From Candidatus Binatia bacterium (GTDB taxonomy: Bacteria > Desulfobacterota > Binatia > Bin18): DNA of 64,000 bases. The notes below the pieces were generated by a model. The model ran no database searches and was not told the DNA's origin. It saw only the letters and a list, made by a program, of their open reading frames with translations. Positions within the stretch are counted from its first letter, which is position 1, and the number at the start of each line of letters is the position of its first letter. The translations under genes and the position numbers were made by a program. The stretch is taken from positions 1 to 64,000 of the forward strand of contig JAJDTY010000058.1 in NCBI GenBank assembly GCA_022826945.1, read 5' to 3'. Below, piece by piece: positions 1-8,874 of this stretch.

Positions 1-1727
1 GTACACGCGGGGATAGACCTACTTTCCATCTGATTTGGGAGATGTTCTTCATGGTTCCCCCGTACACGCGGGGATAGACCTACTATCTGGTACTGTATCC
101 AGGTGGAGGAGTGGGTTCCCCCGTACACGCGGGGATAGACCCGGGCTCAGGATCGAAGCCACCGCGCTTAGAAAGGTTCCCCCGTACACGCGGGGATAGA
201 CCATCATCGAAAAAAGGGCAAAAATAGCCCAAAAAGGTTCCCCCGTACACGCGGGGATAGACCCTCAAGCCGTCCACCGGCAGGTTGACGCCGTACGGTT
301 CCCCCGTACACGCGGGGATAGACCTATCGCCGACGCCATCGACCGGGCCGACCGCAAGGTTCCCCCGTACACGCGGGGATAGACCCCGAGCGGGACCAAG
401 GGGGCCAAACCGGAAGGGGGTTCCCCCGTACACGCGGGGATAGACCCTGAACACAGCCGAAGGCAAAACACAGGCGCAAGGTTCCCCCGTACACGCGGGG
501 ATAGACCTACTGCATTAGCCAATGGCTACATGAGTATCCCGGTTCCCCCGTACACGCGGGGATAGACCGCGAGCCAAAAAAACACAATGAAATCGTATAG
601 TGGTTCCCCCGTACACGCGGGGATAGACCGCATTATAGTTTCACAGGGACCAGACTGTCGCCGGTTCCCCCGTACACGCGGGGATAGACCCGGTTTCCTT
701 GGCGCTATCCACGTCAGGCTTGAGGTTCCCCCGTACACGCGGGGATAGACCGCTGAAAAGCAAGCTGATGGCGTTCGCGTTTAGGGTTCCCCCGTACACG
801 CGGGGATAGACCCGTCTTAGGACTGTCTCAGGAAGAGTCTTTGCAGGTTCCCCCGTACACGCGGGGATAGACCTTCACTTCCTCGTCCTCCTGATAGTCC
901 ACCTGCGGTTCCCCCGTACACGCGGGGATAGACCGCACTCTTGCTAGATTTCTCGCAGGAGGGAGAGGGTTCCCCCGTACACGCGGGGATAGACCCGAGT
1001 AGACACCCTCAGGCTGCTGTCCTCCTGCGGTTCCCCCGTACACGCGGGGATAGACCTTAACGTCGTGAAATAGTTTCACAATGAAACAAGGTTCCCCCGT
1101 ACACGCGGGGATAGACCCCCTGATGGGCGTGCTGGGCGAGCATAAACACGGGTTCCCCCGTACACGCGGGGATAGACCCTTCCACACCGCGCCGGGCACC
1201 GAGATACCCCCGGTTCCCCCGTACACGCGGGGATAGACCTCACGCAAGATCGCTCCGAGTGTAGATTCTCGGGGTTCCCCCGTACACGCGGGGATAGACC
1301 TCAGTGATGCGAATCGACGTGAAGAAGGGCAACGGTTCCCCCGTACACGCGGGGATAGACCGCGTTCACAGTCGTGGCATGGTAGGTATGGGTTGGTTCC
1401 CCCGTACACGCGGGGATAGACCCCGGACACGCAGGTTGTCCAGGTCAGACACGTCGGTTCCCCCGTACACGCGGGGATAGACCCGGACAATCCGTGAGCG
1501 CCACTACAGGAGCATGGGTTCCCCCGTACACGCGGGGATAGACCCCCGTTTATGTCGCCTTACACCACCCCAGTTCCGGTTCCCCCGTACACGCGGGGAT
1601 AGACCTTATATCGGGTTTATCGACAAAAGAAAAACAGAGGTTCCCCCGTACACGCGGGGATAGACCCTTCAACGGCTGCCCTCCTGTCGAGGGCTGGTAG
1701 GTTCCCCCGTACACGCGGGGATAGACC
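1..1727 (+). CRISPR. Type I-E-like CRISPR array, trailer end (28 full repeats plus one partial)
   Basis: A 28-bp repeat begins at 53 and recurs every 61 bp (53, 114, 175 ... 1700); bases 1-19 are the 3' part of one more copy. Every copy read is identical and every spacer is 33 bp, giving 28 spacers here. The repeat starts GGTTCCCCCG, has the CCCCG/CGGGG stem around TACACG, and ends ATAGACC, matching in layout the E. coli type I-E repeat (GTTCCCC...GGGGATAAACC). By that homology crRNAs are transcribed on the plus strand with an ATAGACC-type 5' handle, so leader and cas genes should lie left of base 1; none is in the window. The last repeat (1700-1727) is not degenerate. Apparent proteins on the minus strand here are repeat translations. 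Confidence 0.95.
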
Positions 1728-1768
1728 TTTTGGCTGTGCCCGCTCACATATGTGGGGGTGAATCTCCT

Positions 1769-1875
1769 AGCACCGGCCTTAACGGGCCGGTGAGGATTGA
1801 AACCCTTGAGACTCCTGGCGTACAATGCCCACCTGGTAAAAGCACCGGCCTTAACAGGTCGGTGAGGATTGAAAT
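1769..1875 (+). CRISPR. Two-repeat CRISPR remnant of a second repeat family
   Basis: Two 35-bp copies, 1769-1803 and 1841-1875, flank a 37-bp spacer. Both begin AGCACCGGCCTTAAC, contain an ACCGGCC/GGCCGGT stem, and run into GGTGAGGATTGAAA. The 3' GATTGAAAC end is typical of type I-A/B/C/D and type III repeats, not of I-E. The second copy differs at three positions (two in the stem, plus the final C to T), as expected of a degenerate terminal repeat, which supports plus-strand orientation. It begins 41 bp after the last I-E repeat and ends 17 bp before the next start codon. Whether it is functional cannot be told; no cas genes are nearby. Confidence 0.8.
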
Positions 1876-1891
1876 AAACGGAGGGAATCCA

Positions 1892-2212
1892 ATGGGCAAA
1901 TACATGTTTCACGCAACGTACACGCAGTCGGGACTGACTGGGTTACTGAAGGAAGGCGGCACGCGGCGGCGGGAGGCATTAACCCAGACCATTGAGGGCA
2001 TGGGTGGGAGCGTGGAGGTGCTGTACTACGCCTTCGGGGAACCCGACTTGTACATCATTGCCGACCTTCCCGACGACGCCACGGCATCGGCCGTATCCTT
2101 GACGATCGGTGCCGCCGGTGCCCTCAACATCGGCATCACCGTGCTCGTGACCCCCGAGACCGTGGACGAGGCCATAGGCAAAAGCGTGCCCTACCGGCCC
2201 CCGGGAGCCTGA
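1892..2212 (+). CDS. GYD domain protein
   Basis: A 106-residue protein beginning MGKYMFHATYTQSG. The start is fixed by GGAGGG just upstream; longer readings would translate the CRISPR remnant. The sequence YTQSGLTGLLKEGG, then a region around YYAFGEPDLYIIADLPDD, and the closing small-residue strand are characteristic of the GYD family, small alpha/beta-barrel-like proteins of unknown biochemical role. No membrane segment or signal peptide is visible. It lies directly after the CRISPR trailer, but nothing in its sequence links it to CRISPR function, so the adjacency is probably incidental. Confidence 0.85.
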   Translation: MGKYMFHATYTQSGLTGLLKEGGTRRREALTQTIEGMGGSVEVLYYAFGEPDLYIIADLPDDATASAVSLTIGAAGALNIGITVLVTPETVDEAIGKSVPYRPPGA

Positions 2213-2273
2213 TGCGCCGATAGCCTGGTCGGGCGACCGTCACTTCCTGTGATTGAACTCAGCAGTGCGTCGG

Positions 2274-2688
2274 CTACTTAACCGGCGGCGGTTCAATACC
2301 TACAGCTTGCGCGACGTTACGGAGCGCGCGGTCCAGCGTAGCAAGCGGTAATTGCAGCCGCATGGCGAGTTCCAGATACATTGCGTCGTAGACGGAAAGC
2401 TGGTGCGTTTGTGCCAGTTCCAGCGACACACCCCACACACGAGATGTAGTCACCGGATCGATTTCGATGGGCAATGCCTCAAGATCCGCGCAAATCTCCG
2501 GCCACTCGTCAACACGGATTTGGCCCCGTCGAGTGGCAATCAGCAGCACGTTGCCGACCTCCACCGCACAGGGATGGGGCGAACGCCCGGCCTTCCACAA
2601 GCGAATCTCGTAACCAGTCGGTGGCGTCCGTCGCTTCGTCGGGGAAGACCCAGGCCATGGTGACCGAGCAATCAAGAACAAATGCCAT
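2274..2688 (-). pseudogene. VapC-like PIN-domain toxin, frameshifted
   Basis: Starting at 2688 the minus strand reads MAFVLDCSVTMAWVFPDEAT..., a classic PIN N-terminus with the first metal-binding Asp, and continues through RAFAPSL. Near 2566-2572 the homology jumps frame to AVEVGNVLLIATRRG and runs on through SVYDAMYLELAMR and LATLDRAL, the remaining acidic PIN motifs, to the stop at 2274. A one-base deletion or two-base insertion would join them. The start overlaps the antitoxin stop by one base (TGATG), so this was a two-gene toxin-antitoxin operon. VapC toxins are Mg-dependent RNases. The break may be genuine inactivation or a sequencing error. Confidence 0.8.
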
Positions 2689-2930
2689 CAGTACTTGCGT
2701 CCTTCCTCGATCATCTGGCGAACCGACAGCCCTTCCAGACTGTGCGTTTCCTGAAACGTCTTCAGCCTGGCAATCGCCGCGCGTACCTTGTCGGAATCGT
2801 GCGGCTGAAAAGGAATCAACTCGGCCACGGGCCGATTCTGTTTGGTGATGATGAATCGCTCCCCCACCTGAACGCGCCGTAGCAGTTGCGGCAGGTGGGT
2901 TTTTGCTTCAAAAGCGCCGATTCTAGGCAT
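2688..2930 (-). CDS. Phd/YefM-type antitoxin
   Basis: An 80-residue protein starting MPRIGAFEAKTHLPQLL, the Phd/YefM N-terminal DNA-binding fold, followed by VQVGERFIITKQNRPVAELI, its strand-turn-strand signature. The start at 2930 is preceded by GGAGG; longer readings lack a site. The C-terminal part (ARLKTFQETHSLEGLSVRQM) would be the toxin-neutralising tail. The stop overlaps the start of the PIN toxin gene by one base. Such antitoxins normally repress their own operon; no operator was resolved by eye. Confidence 0.85.
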   Translation of the reverse strand: MPRIGAFEAKTHLPQLLRRVQVGERFIITKQNRPVAELIPFQPHDSDKVRAAIARLKTFQETHSLEGLSVRQMIEEGRKY

Positions 2931-3074
2931 GAAACAAACCTCCAGAATTTCAGACTGTTGGTAGACTAGTCGGAATTTGTAATAAGGTCGAGCCATTTAT
3001 CGGTAGCTGCCGGCATAGCCCTCTTGTGTCACTGACTCTCGTCAGGGAGCCGACTCCCTGCTATGTGACCGGTC

Positions 3075-4394
3075 ATGCAAGTCACCCACGCCCAGCCCCG
3101 ACGGACATTAGCCGCCTGGGCAATGTTCGACTGGGCCAACTCGGCGTTCGCCACCCTGGTGGTGACTTTTGTTTATTCCACCTATTTCACGACCGCCATT
3201 GCCGCGGACGAGGTGACCGGTACGGCGCAGTGGTCGCGCGCGATCGGCCTGAGCGGCATACTGGTAGCGGTGCTGGCCCCGCCGCTCGGTGCGCTGGCCG
3301 ACCGGAGCGGCTGGAGGCTGACCTGTCTGGGGGTGTGCACCCTGGTGTGCTGTGTCGCCAGCGCGGGGCTGACCGGCGTCCACCCGGACTGGGTCTGGGC
3401 CGGACTGATAGCACTGTCTCTGTTTGTGGTCGCCAATGTCGCATTCGAGTTGAGCACCGTATTCTACAACGCCTTTCTGCCTGAGTTAGTCCCGGTCGAG
3501 CGGGTCGGCCGGCTGTCGGGTTGGGCCTGGGGGCTGGGCTATGCCGGCGGCCTGCTGAGCCTCGTCCTGGCCCTGGCCGTGCTGGCGCGCGAGCAGCCCC
3601 TGTTTGGCATCAGTACCGAGGCCGGCTTCAACTACCGGGCGGTCTGCCTGCTGGCGGCTGGCTGGTTCGCGCTGTTCAGCCTGCCGCTGTTCGCTTTCGC
3701 CCCGCGCCAGCCGTCCGGGGGCCGTCCGGCCTCTCCCCGTACCGGAGCCTACCGTGAGATGATTCGCACGTTCAGGCGGCTGCGTCATTATCCGGACATT
3801 ACCCGACTGCTGGCCGCCCGGCTCTTGTATAACGATGGGCTGGTCACCATTTTCGCCTTTGGCGGCATCTACGCGGCCGGCACGTTCGGGATGAGCCTAC
3901 CGGAGGTTATCCAGTTTGGTATCGCCCTCAACGTCGCGGCCGGCATCGGCGCCGGTATATTCGGCGTTGTGGATGACCGGCTGGGCGGTAAGCGTACCAT
4001 CCTGGTGACGCTGGTAGCGCTGACAGTGTTTAGCCTGCTGTCGGTATGGGCGCCCAGCGTCGGCTGGCTGTGGCTGGCCGGCCTGAGCCTGGGGCTGTTT
4101 GTGGGACCGAATCAGTCGGCCAGTCGCACGCTGATGTCCCGCTTTGTACCAGAGCAGCACTCTGCCGCCTTTTTCGGCCTGTTCGCCTTTTCCGGTAAGA
4201 TTACGACCTTTGCCGGTCCTCTGTTACTGGGCATAGTAACCGAGGCGACGGGTAGTCAACGCCTGGGCGTGGCCACGACGGTCGGATTTTTCGTTCTTGG
4301 CGGCTTGCTGCTGCTGACTGTGGACGAACGACGCGGCATCAGAATGGGTCAGCAGACAGATCCACCAAGCGACACCTCATCGGACCGAACTTGA
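3075..4394 (+). CDS. MFS transporter, UMF1/Atg22-like family
   Basis: A 439-residue polytopic membrane protein. AMFDWANSAFATLVVTFVY at residues 16-34 is the hallmark opening of the UMF1 (Atg22-like) branch of the major facilitator superfamily, and PPLGALADRSGWR marks the loop between helices 2 and 3. About twelve hydrophobic segments are visible, with a hydrophilic central loop near 210-225. Substrates of bacterial UMF1 members are poorly defined. It reads alone, 90 bp before the polyamine-type ABC operon. The ATG at 3075 has no strong ribosome-binding site. Confidence 0.85.
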   Translation: MQVTHAQPRRTLAAWAMFDWANSAFATLVVTFVYSTYFTTAIAADEVTGTAQWSRAIGLSGILVAVLAPPLGALADRSGWRLTCLGVCTLVCCVASAGLTGVHPDWVWAGLIALSLFVVANVAFELSTVFYNAFLPELVPVERVGRLSGWAWGLGYAGGLLSLVLALAVLAREQPLFGISTEAGFNYRAVCLLAAGWFALFSLPLFAFAPRQPSGGRPASPRTGAYREMIRTFRRLRHYPDITRLLAARLLYNDGLVTIFAFGGIYAAGTFGMSLPEVIQFGIALNVAAGIGAGIFGVVDDRLGGKRTILVTLVALTVFSLLSVWAPSVGWLWLAGLSLGLFVGPNQSASRTLMSRFVPEQHSAAFFGLFAFSGKITTFAGPLLLGIVTEATGSQRLGVATTVGFFVLGGLLLLTVDERRGIRMGQQTDPPSDTSSDRT

Positions 4395-4484
4395 CACTAC
4401 TCGCTCGAATAAGTCAGGATACCTGCCATTTGAAGGGTACAGGTCGTCCGTATCCGCAGGTCTGGAAAGTCGCATAGGATCAAC

Positions 4485-5594
4485 ATGGCTTCAACCCATA
4501 ATGCCCACGTCGAATTCGAGCGCGTGTGTAAAAGCTATGACGGACGGGTTCAAGTCGTGCGCGACCTGGACCTGACCGTGCACGAAGGAGAGTTTCTGAC
4601 CCTGCTGGGGGCCTCCGGCTCGGGCAAGACCACCTGCCTGATGATGCTGGCCGGATTTGAAGCACCCACCTCGGGCACCATCCGTATCCGTGGGCGTTCG
4701 GTGCACGAGCTACCGCCGCGCAAGCGCGGTATTGGCGTAGTCTTCCAGAACTATGCGCTCTTTCCGCACATGACGGTGGGCGGCAATCTGGCGTTTCCGC
4801 TCGAAGTGCGCGGGATCGACCCGCAGCAACGCCGGGAGCGCGTCCGGCGGGCGCTGCAACTCGTCCGCCTGGAGGGCCTTGAGGACCGGCGACCCACCGA
4901 GTTGTCCGGCGGCCAGCAACAGCGTGTGGCCATTGCTCGCGCCTTGGTGTTTGAGCCCAGCCTAGTGCTGATGGATGAGCCGCTCGGCGCCCTTGACCGC
5001 CGTTTACGCGAAGAAATGCAGTATGAGATTCGGCGTATTCAGCGTAGCCTGGGGGTCACGGTCGTCTACGTCACCCATGACCAGCAGGAGGCGATGGTGC
5101 TGTCGGATCGGGTTGCCGTCTTTCGCCGCGGCCGTATTGAGCAGGTCGCCCTGCCGGAAACGCTGTATGAAGAACCGGAACGCCCGTTCGTTGCCAGCTT
5201 CATTGGCGAAAACAATCTGCTGCACGGGCGGGTCCTCAGTGTTGAGCACGAGATCTCGCGGGTGGAGGCCGGCGGCCAGGTCGTCCAAGCCTTTCAGGTC
5301 GGGCCGTGCAAACCCGGTGACCCGGTCACCCTGGCCATCCGTCCGGAGCGGGTCTGCCTCGCGCCCAAGCCGGAGCTGTACAGCAATCGGTTTGAGGCCG
5401 ATATTCAGGACATTACCTTTCTGGGCGATCACCTGCGCCTGCGGGTGGCCGTGTGTGGCAGCACGGATTTCATCATCAAGATCCCGAATATCGTCGGCCA
5501 TGGCGCCGTGCTGGCGGGCGACCGGGTCCAGATCGGTTGGACGCCGATCGATTGCCGTGCCCTGACACCGGACGAGGAGGAACGTACTGCATGA
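4485..5594 (+). CDS. potA: Polyamine-type ABC importer ATPase (PotA-like)
   Basis: A 369-residue cytoplasmic ATPase powering the importer encoded downstream. Walker A GASGSGKTT is at 42-50, Q-loop Q88, signature LSGGQ at 140-144, Walker B LVLMDEP at 160-166, D-loop near 170 and switch H198. The C-terminal third (about 235-369) is the TOBE regulatory region typical of PotA/FbpC-type subunits. Its stop overlaps the start of the binding-protein gene (ATGA, 5591-5594), indicating translational coupling. The family imports spermidine, putrescine or related compounds; the exact substrate is inferred from family only. Confidence 0.9.
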   Translation: MASTHNAHVEFERVCKSYDGRVQVVRDLDLTVHEGEFLTLLGASGSGKTTCLMMLAGFEAPTSGTIRIRGRSVHELPPRKRGIGVVFQNYALFPHMTVGGNLAFPLEVRGIDPQQRRERVRRALQLVRLEGLEDRRPTELSGGQQQRVAIARALVFEPSLVLMDEPLGALDRRLREEMQYEIRRIQRSLGVTVVYVTHDQQEAMVLSDRVAVFRRGRIEQVALPETLYEEPERPFVASFIGENNLLHGRVLSVEHEISRVEAGGQVVQAFQVGPCKPGDPVTLAIRPERVCLAPKPELYSNRFEADIQDITFLGDHLRLRVAVCGSTDFIIKIPNIVGHGAVLAGDRVQIGWTPIDCRALTPDEEERTA

Positions 5595-6700
5595 CACCCC
5601 GCCTACATCGCATCCGCCCGGTGATTCACGCTACGACACTCGTTTTGCTGGCCAGCCTGAGTTGGAGCCGCCCGGCTGCTGGCAGCGAATCGCTCACTTT
5701 GGTCTCCTGGGGAGGCTCCTATGCCCGCGCCTGCCAGAAGGCGTATAACGAGCCCTTCACTGCGGAAACGGGGATTGAGGTCCGCCTGGAATCCTATAAC
5801 GGCGGCCTGGCTCAAATCCGCGCTCAGGTAGAGACCGGTAAGGTCTACTGGGACCTGGTTGATCTGGAGATGGCCGATGCGGCGCGGGGCTGTGACGAGG
5901 GGCTGCTCGAACCCATCGTTGCCGCCGACCTGCCCCCGGCGCCGGACGGGACCCCTGCGGTGGACGATTTTTTCCCCGATATGATCACCGAATGCGGCGT
6001 CGGCATGCTGTTCTACTCCACGGTGTACGCCTATAACCCGACCCACCTGCCCGGTCCCAAACCGACGACGATCCGGGACTTTTTTGACCTGGAGAAATTC
6101 CCCGGCCGCCGCGGCATGCGCCGCAGTCCGCTGGTTAATCTGGAGTTCGCGCTGATGGCCGACGGCGTGCCCGTGGATCAGGTGTATGCGACGCTGGACA
6201 CGCCGGAGGGCGTGAACCAAGCCTTTCGCAAGCTCGACACGATCAAGGAAGATATCGTCTGGTGGGAAGCCGGGGCGCAGCCGCCACAGATGCTGGCCGA
6301 CGGTGAGGTCGTGATGAGCACGGCCTATAACGGCCGTATCTTTAACGCTCAGGTCTTGGAAAACCAACCCTTCGTGATTGTCTGGGACGGCCAAGTGCTG
6401 GACCACGGCATCCTCGGTATTGTCGCCGGTACGCCGAAGTTGGAAGCGGCTCAGAAGTTCCTCACCTTCGCCACGCGGACCGAGTCCCTGGCCGCGGTCG
6501 GGCGTTATATTGCCTATAGCCCCGCCCGGAAGTCGGGAGCGGCCCTGATTAGCACCCATCTCGAAACCGGGGTGGACATGCAGCCGCATATGCCGAACAG
6601 CCCCGCAAACGTCGCCCACGCCCTGAGCCACGACTGGCGCTGGTGGAGAGATCACGGCGACGAGATGAACGAGCGCTTCAGCGCGTGGCTGGCCCGCTGA
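5591..6700 (+). CDS. PotD-like periplasmic solute-binding protein
   Basis: A 369-residue exported binding protein. The ATG at 5591 overlaps the upstream ATPase stop and opens a signal peptide: a basic start (MTPRLHRIRP), a hydrophobic core (TLVLLASLSW) and a probable cleavage after AAG. The mature part begins SLTLVSWGGSYARA and continues with EAETGIEV-like and YWDLVDLE segments typical of PotD/PotF-type proteins. It delivers the substrate to the two permeases encoded next. The stop TGA (6698-6700) is followed after one base by a dispersed palindromic element. Confidence 0.9.
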   Translation: MTPRLHRIRPVIHATTLVLLASLSWSRPAAGSESLTLVSWGGSYARACQKAYNEPFTAETGIEVRLESYNGGLAQIRAQVETGKVYWDLVDLEMADAARGCDEGLLEPIVAADLPPAPDGTPAVDDFFPDMITECGVGMLFYSTVYAYNPTHLPGPKPTTIRDFFDLEKFPGRRGMRRSPLVNLEFALMADGVPVDQVYATLDTPEGVNQAFRKLDTIKEDIVWWEAGAQPPQMLADGEVVMSTAYNGRIFNAQVLENQPFVIVWDGQVLDHGILGIVAGTPKLEAAQKFLTFATRTESLAAVGRYIAYSPARKSGAALISTHLETGVDMQPHMPNSPANVAHALSHDWRWWRDHGDEMNERFSAWLAR

Positions 6701-6701
6701 A

Positions 6702-6755
6702 AAAGAGTACACGTGTCCTCCAATAGACAGGCAGAGGCTGGCACGTTTATTCTTT
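6702..6755. repeat. Palindromic dispersed element, copy 1
   Basis: A 54-bp sequence starting AAAGAGTACACGTGTCC and ending GCACGTTTATTCTTT, so its ends are near-complementary. Read on the minus strand it aligns closely with the copy at 29945, including a shared centre CTGCCTG.CTATTGGAGGAC. It begins one base after the PotD-like stop codon. The apparent GTG start of the next gene (6713) and its first 14 or so codons lie inside it. See copies at 15917, 29945 and 31272. Confidence 0.85.
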
Positions 6756-7936
6756 CCGGTCCACAGCTTCGCGCCGTAGGGCTGGTGCTGCCGCTGGTCG
6801 CCTTTATCGGGCTGACCTTTGTTGCGCCGCTGGCGACCATGCTGTCGCGCAGCGTGTACGACCCGGTAGTGGCTGATGCGCTACCCGAAACGCTGGGTCT
6901 GTTGCAGGATTGGGACGGTGTGCACGTCCCGCCCGAGCCGGCATTCGAGACGATCGCCCGCGAACTGCGCAAAGCACGTCAGGAGCGCACCCTGGGACGG
7001 GTCGCCACCCGTATCAACCGCGTGCACGGCGGACTGCGGAGCGTTATCACCCGCACGGCGCGGCGTGTACGCGAAGCGGAAGGTCCGTCGTGGCGCGGCG
7101 CGCTGGTCGGCATCCACGCGGCCTGGGACGATGTGCAAACCTGGCACGCGATTCGTTACGCCGGCGAGCGCTTCACTGCGCGCCACTATTTGCACGCCCT
7201 GGACCTGGAACGCCGAAGCGACGGCCGTATCGCTCCGCGACCGGACGAGTATCGCGTCTATCTGTCGCTGCTGTGGCGCACCCTGGTCGTGAGTCTGAGT
7301 CTGACCGGTCTGTGCCTGCTGCTCGGTTATCCGGTTGCCTATCTGATTGCCCATGCCCCGCCGCAACGGGCGAATCTCTTGTTGCTGCTGGTGCTAGTCC
7401 CATTCTGGACATCCTTGCTGGTGCGCACGACTGCCTGGATCGTCCTGCTCCAGACCCAGGGCGTGATCAACAGCATGCTCGTCGCGCTTGGCCTGATCGC
7501 CGACGATAGCCGCCTTGCCATGATCTACAATATGACCGGCACCATGGTTGCCATGACCCACGTCCTGCTGCCTTTCATGGTCCTGCCGCTGTACGCGGTC
7601 ATGCGTACTATACCGCAGCTGCATATGAGCGCAGCAGCGTCGCTGGGTGCAAGTACGATTCAGGCGTTTTGGCGGGTTTACTGGCCACAGACACTGCCCG
7701 GTGTTGGCGCAGGCTCGCTGTTGGTCTTTATCCTGGCGATTGGCTATTACATCACGCCCGCCCTAGTCGGCGGCCGGAGTGGTCAGCTCATTTCCAATAT
7801 GATCGCCTACCATATGCAGACTTCTCTGAACTGGGGACTGGCCGCGGCAATCGGCGGTCTGCTGCTGGCCTTCGTACTCGTGCTGTATCTGGTGTACGAC
7901 CGCTTGGTGGGAATCGAACGCATGAAGTTGGGTTGA
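6713..7936 (+). CDS. potB: ABC permease, PotB-like
   Basis: A 407-residue inner-membrane permease. The first membrane helix is near residues 23-43. A long hydrophilic insert of about 130 residues follows, and then the permease core with a further five helices. The conserved permease-ATPase coupling loop lies at AASLGASTIQAFWRVYWPQTLPG. Large inserts after helix 1 occur in some PotB-family subunits. The assigned GTG (6713) falls inside the palindromic element and has no clear ribosome-binding site. An in-frame GTG at 6785 would cut into helix 1, so the true start is uncertain. The following gene starts two bases after its stop. Confidence 0.85.
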   Translation: MSSNRQAEAGTFILSGPQLRAVGLVLPLVAFIGLTFVAPLATMLSRSVYDPVVADALPETLGLLQDWDGVHVPPEPAFETIARELRKARQERTLGRVATRINRVHGGLRSVITRTARRVREAEGPSWRGALVGIHAAWDDVQTWHAIRYAGERFTARHYLHALDLERRSDGRIAPRPDEYRVYLSLLWRTLVVSLSLTGLCLLLGYPVAYLIAHAPPQRANLLLLLVLVPFWTSLLVRTTAWIVLLQTQGVINSMLVALGLIADDSRLAMIYNMTGTMVAMTHVLLPFMVLPLYAVMRTIPQLHMSAAASLGASTIQAFWRVYWPQTLPGVGAGSLLVFILAIGYYITPALVGGRSGQLISNMIAYHMQTSLNWGLAAAIGGLLLAFVLVLYLVYDRLVGIERMKLG

Positions 7937-7937
7937 G

Positions 7938-8762
7938 ATGCCACCGAGAGGAGCCTGGGAGCGCGTCGGCCGGACTGCCTACCTGGCGTTCTGCACTGCG
8001 GTGTTCGTGTTTCTGATCGCGCCGATTGTGGTCATCGTCCCGCTCAGTTTTAACGTCGAACCTTATTTTACCTTTACCGAAGGGATGCTGCGTCTGGAGC
8101 CCGCGGCCTATTCGCTCCGCTGGTATCAGAATGTGATGGGCGACCCGGAGTGGCGGCACGCGCTGCTCAACAGCCTGTTCATCGGCCTGGCAGCCACCGT
8201 GCTGGCGACCACGCTTGGTACGCTTGCCGCCCTAGGGCTGACGCACCCTGCCCTGCCGGGCCGCTCGGCCATCATGGGCCTGCTGATCTCGCCGATGATC
8301 ACCCCGGTGATTATCTCGGCCGCGGGTATGTTCTTCTTCTACTCGAACCTGGGTCTGACGCAGACCCACCTGGGACTTATCCTGGCCCACGCCACGCTGG
8401 GCACACCGTTTGTCGTTATCACAGTAACCGCGACGCTGTCCGGTTTCGACCCCAACCTGTACCGTGCGGCGGCCAGTCTGGGCGCCGGGCCGCTACGGAC
8501 GTTCCGGCGCGTCGTGCTGCCGCTGATCGCCCCAGGCGTGATTTCCGGGGCCTTGTTTGCGTTTGCCACCTCGTTCGACGAAGTGGTGACCGTGCTGTTC
8601 ATGGGCGGCCTGGAACAGCGCACCGTGCCGCGCCAGATGTGGACCGGTATCCGTGAGCAGATCAGTCCGGCGATTCTGGCTGTGGCGACCCTGCTGATTG
8701 TCTTCTCCCTGCTGTTCATGCTGAGTGTGGAATGGCTGCGCCGGCGGGCGGGAACGCGCTAG
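7938..8762 (+). CDS. potC: ABC permease, PotC-like
   Basis: A 274-residue second permease with six hydrophobic segments. The N-terminus has a helix at about 12-35 followed by VPLSFNVEPYFTFT, common in PotC proteins. The EAA-type coupling loop is at YRAAASLGAGPLRTFRRVVLPLIAPG, and TSFDEVVTVLF is a conserved PotC segment. It completes the ATPase/binding protein/permease/permease set in the order A-D-B-C. The ATG lies one base after the upstream stop. Confidence 0.9.
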   Translation: MPPRGAWERVGRTAYLAFCTAVFVFLIAPIVVIVPLSFNVEPYFTFTEGMLRLEPAAYSLRWYQNVMGDPEWRHALLNSLFIGLAATVLATTLGTLAALGLTHPALPGRSAIMGLLISPMITPVIISAAGMFFFYSNLGLTQTHLGLILAHATLGTPFVVITVTATLSGFDPNLYRAAASLGAGPLRTFRRVVLPLIAPGVISGALFAFATSFDEVVTVLFMGGLEQRTVPRQMWTGIREQISPAILAVATLLIVFSLLFMLSVEWLRRRAGTR

Positions 8763-8874
8763 CCCAGCTCACCATCATCCGAGAAACAGGGGACTCGGGC
8801 AGCCGAGCGCAGCCCTCGTTTTGTAGTCGGTCGAGCTTGTAGACGGTGCGGAGATCAGGAACAATAGAAGCATC

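Noticed and set aside
83-1912. Long minus-strand reading frames with repeated YPRVYGGT, LSPRVRGN and SIPACTGEP or NPHRPVKAGA units
   Set aside because: These are three-frame translations of the CRISPR repeats; the 61-bp period shifts frame by one base per unit, which produces the rotating motifs.
1-3000. cas genes accompanying the array
   Set aside because: None of the proteins here resembles Cas1, Cas2, Cas3 or Cascade subunits. The crRNA orientation puts leader and cas genes left of the window.
5453-5590. Upstream extension of the PotD-like gene
   Set aside because: It overlaps potA in another frame; the ATG at 5591, overlapping the potA stop, directly begins a normal signal peptide.
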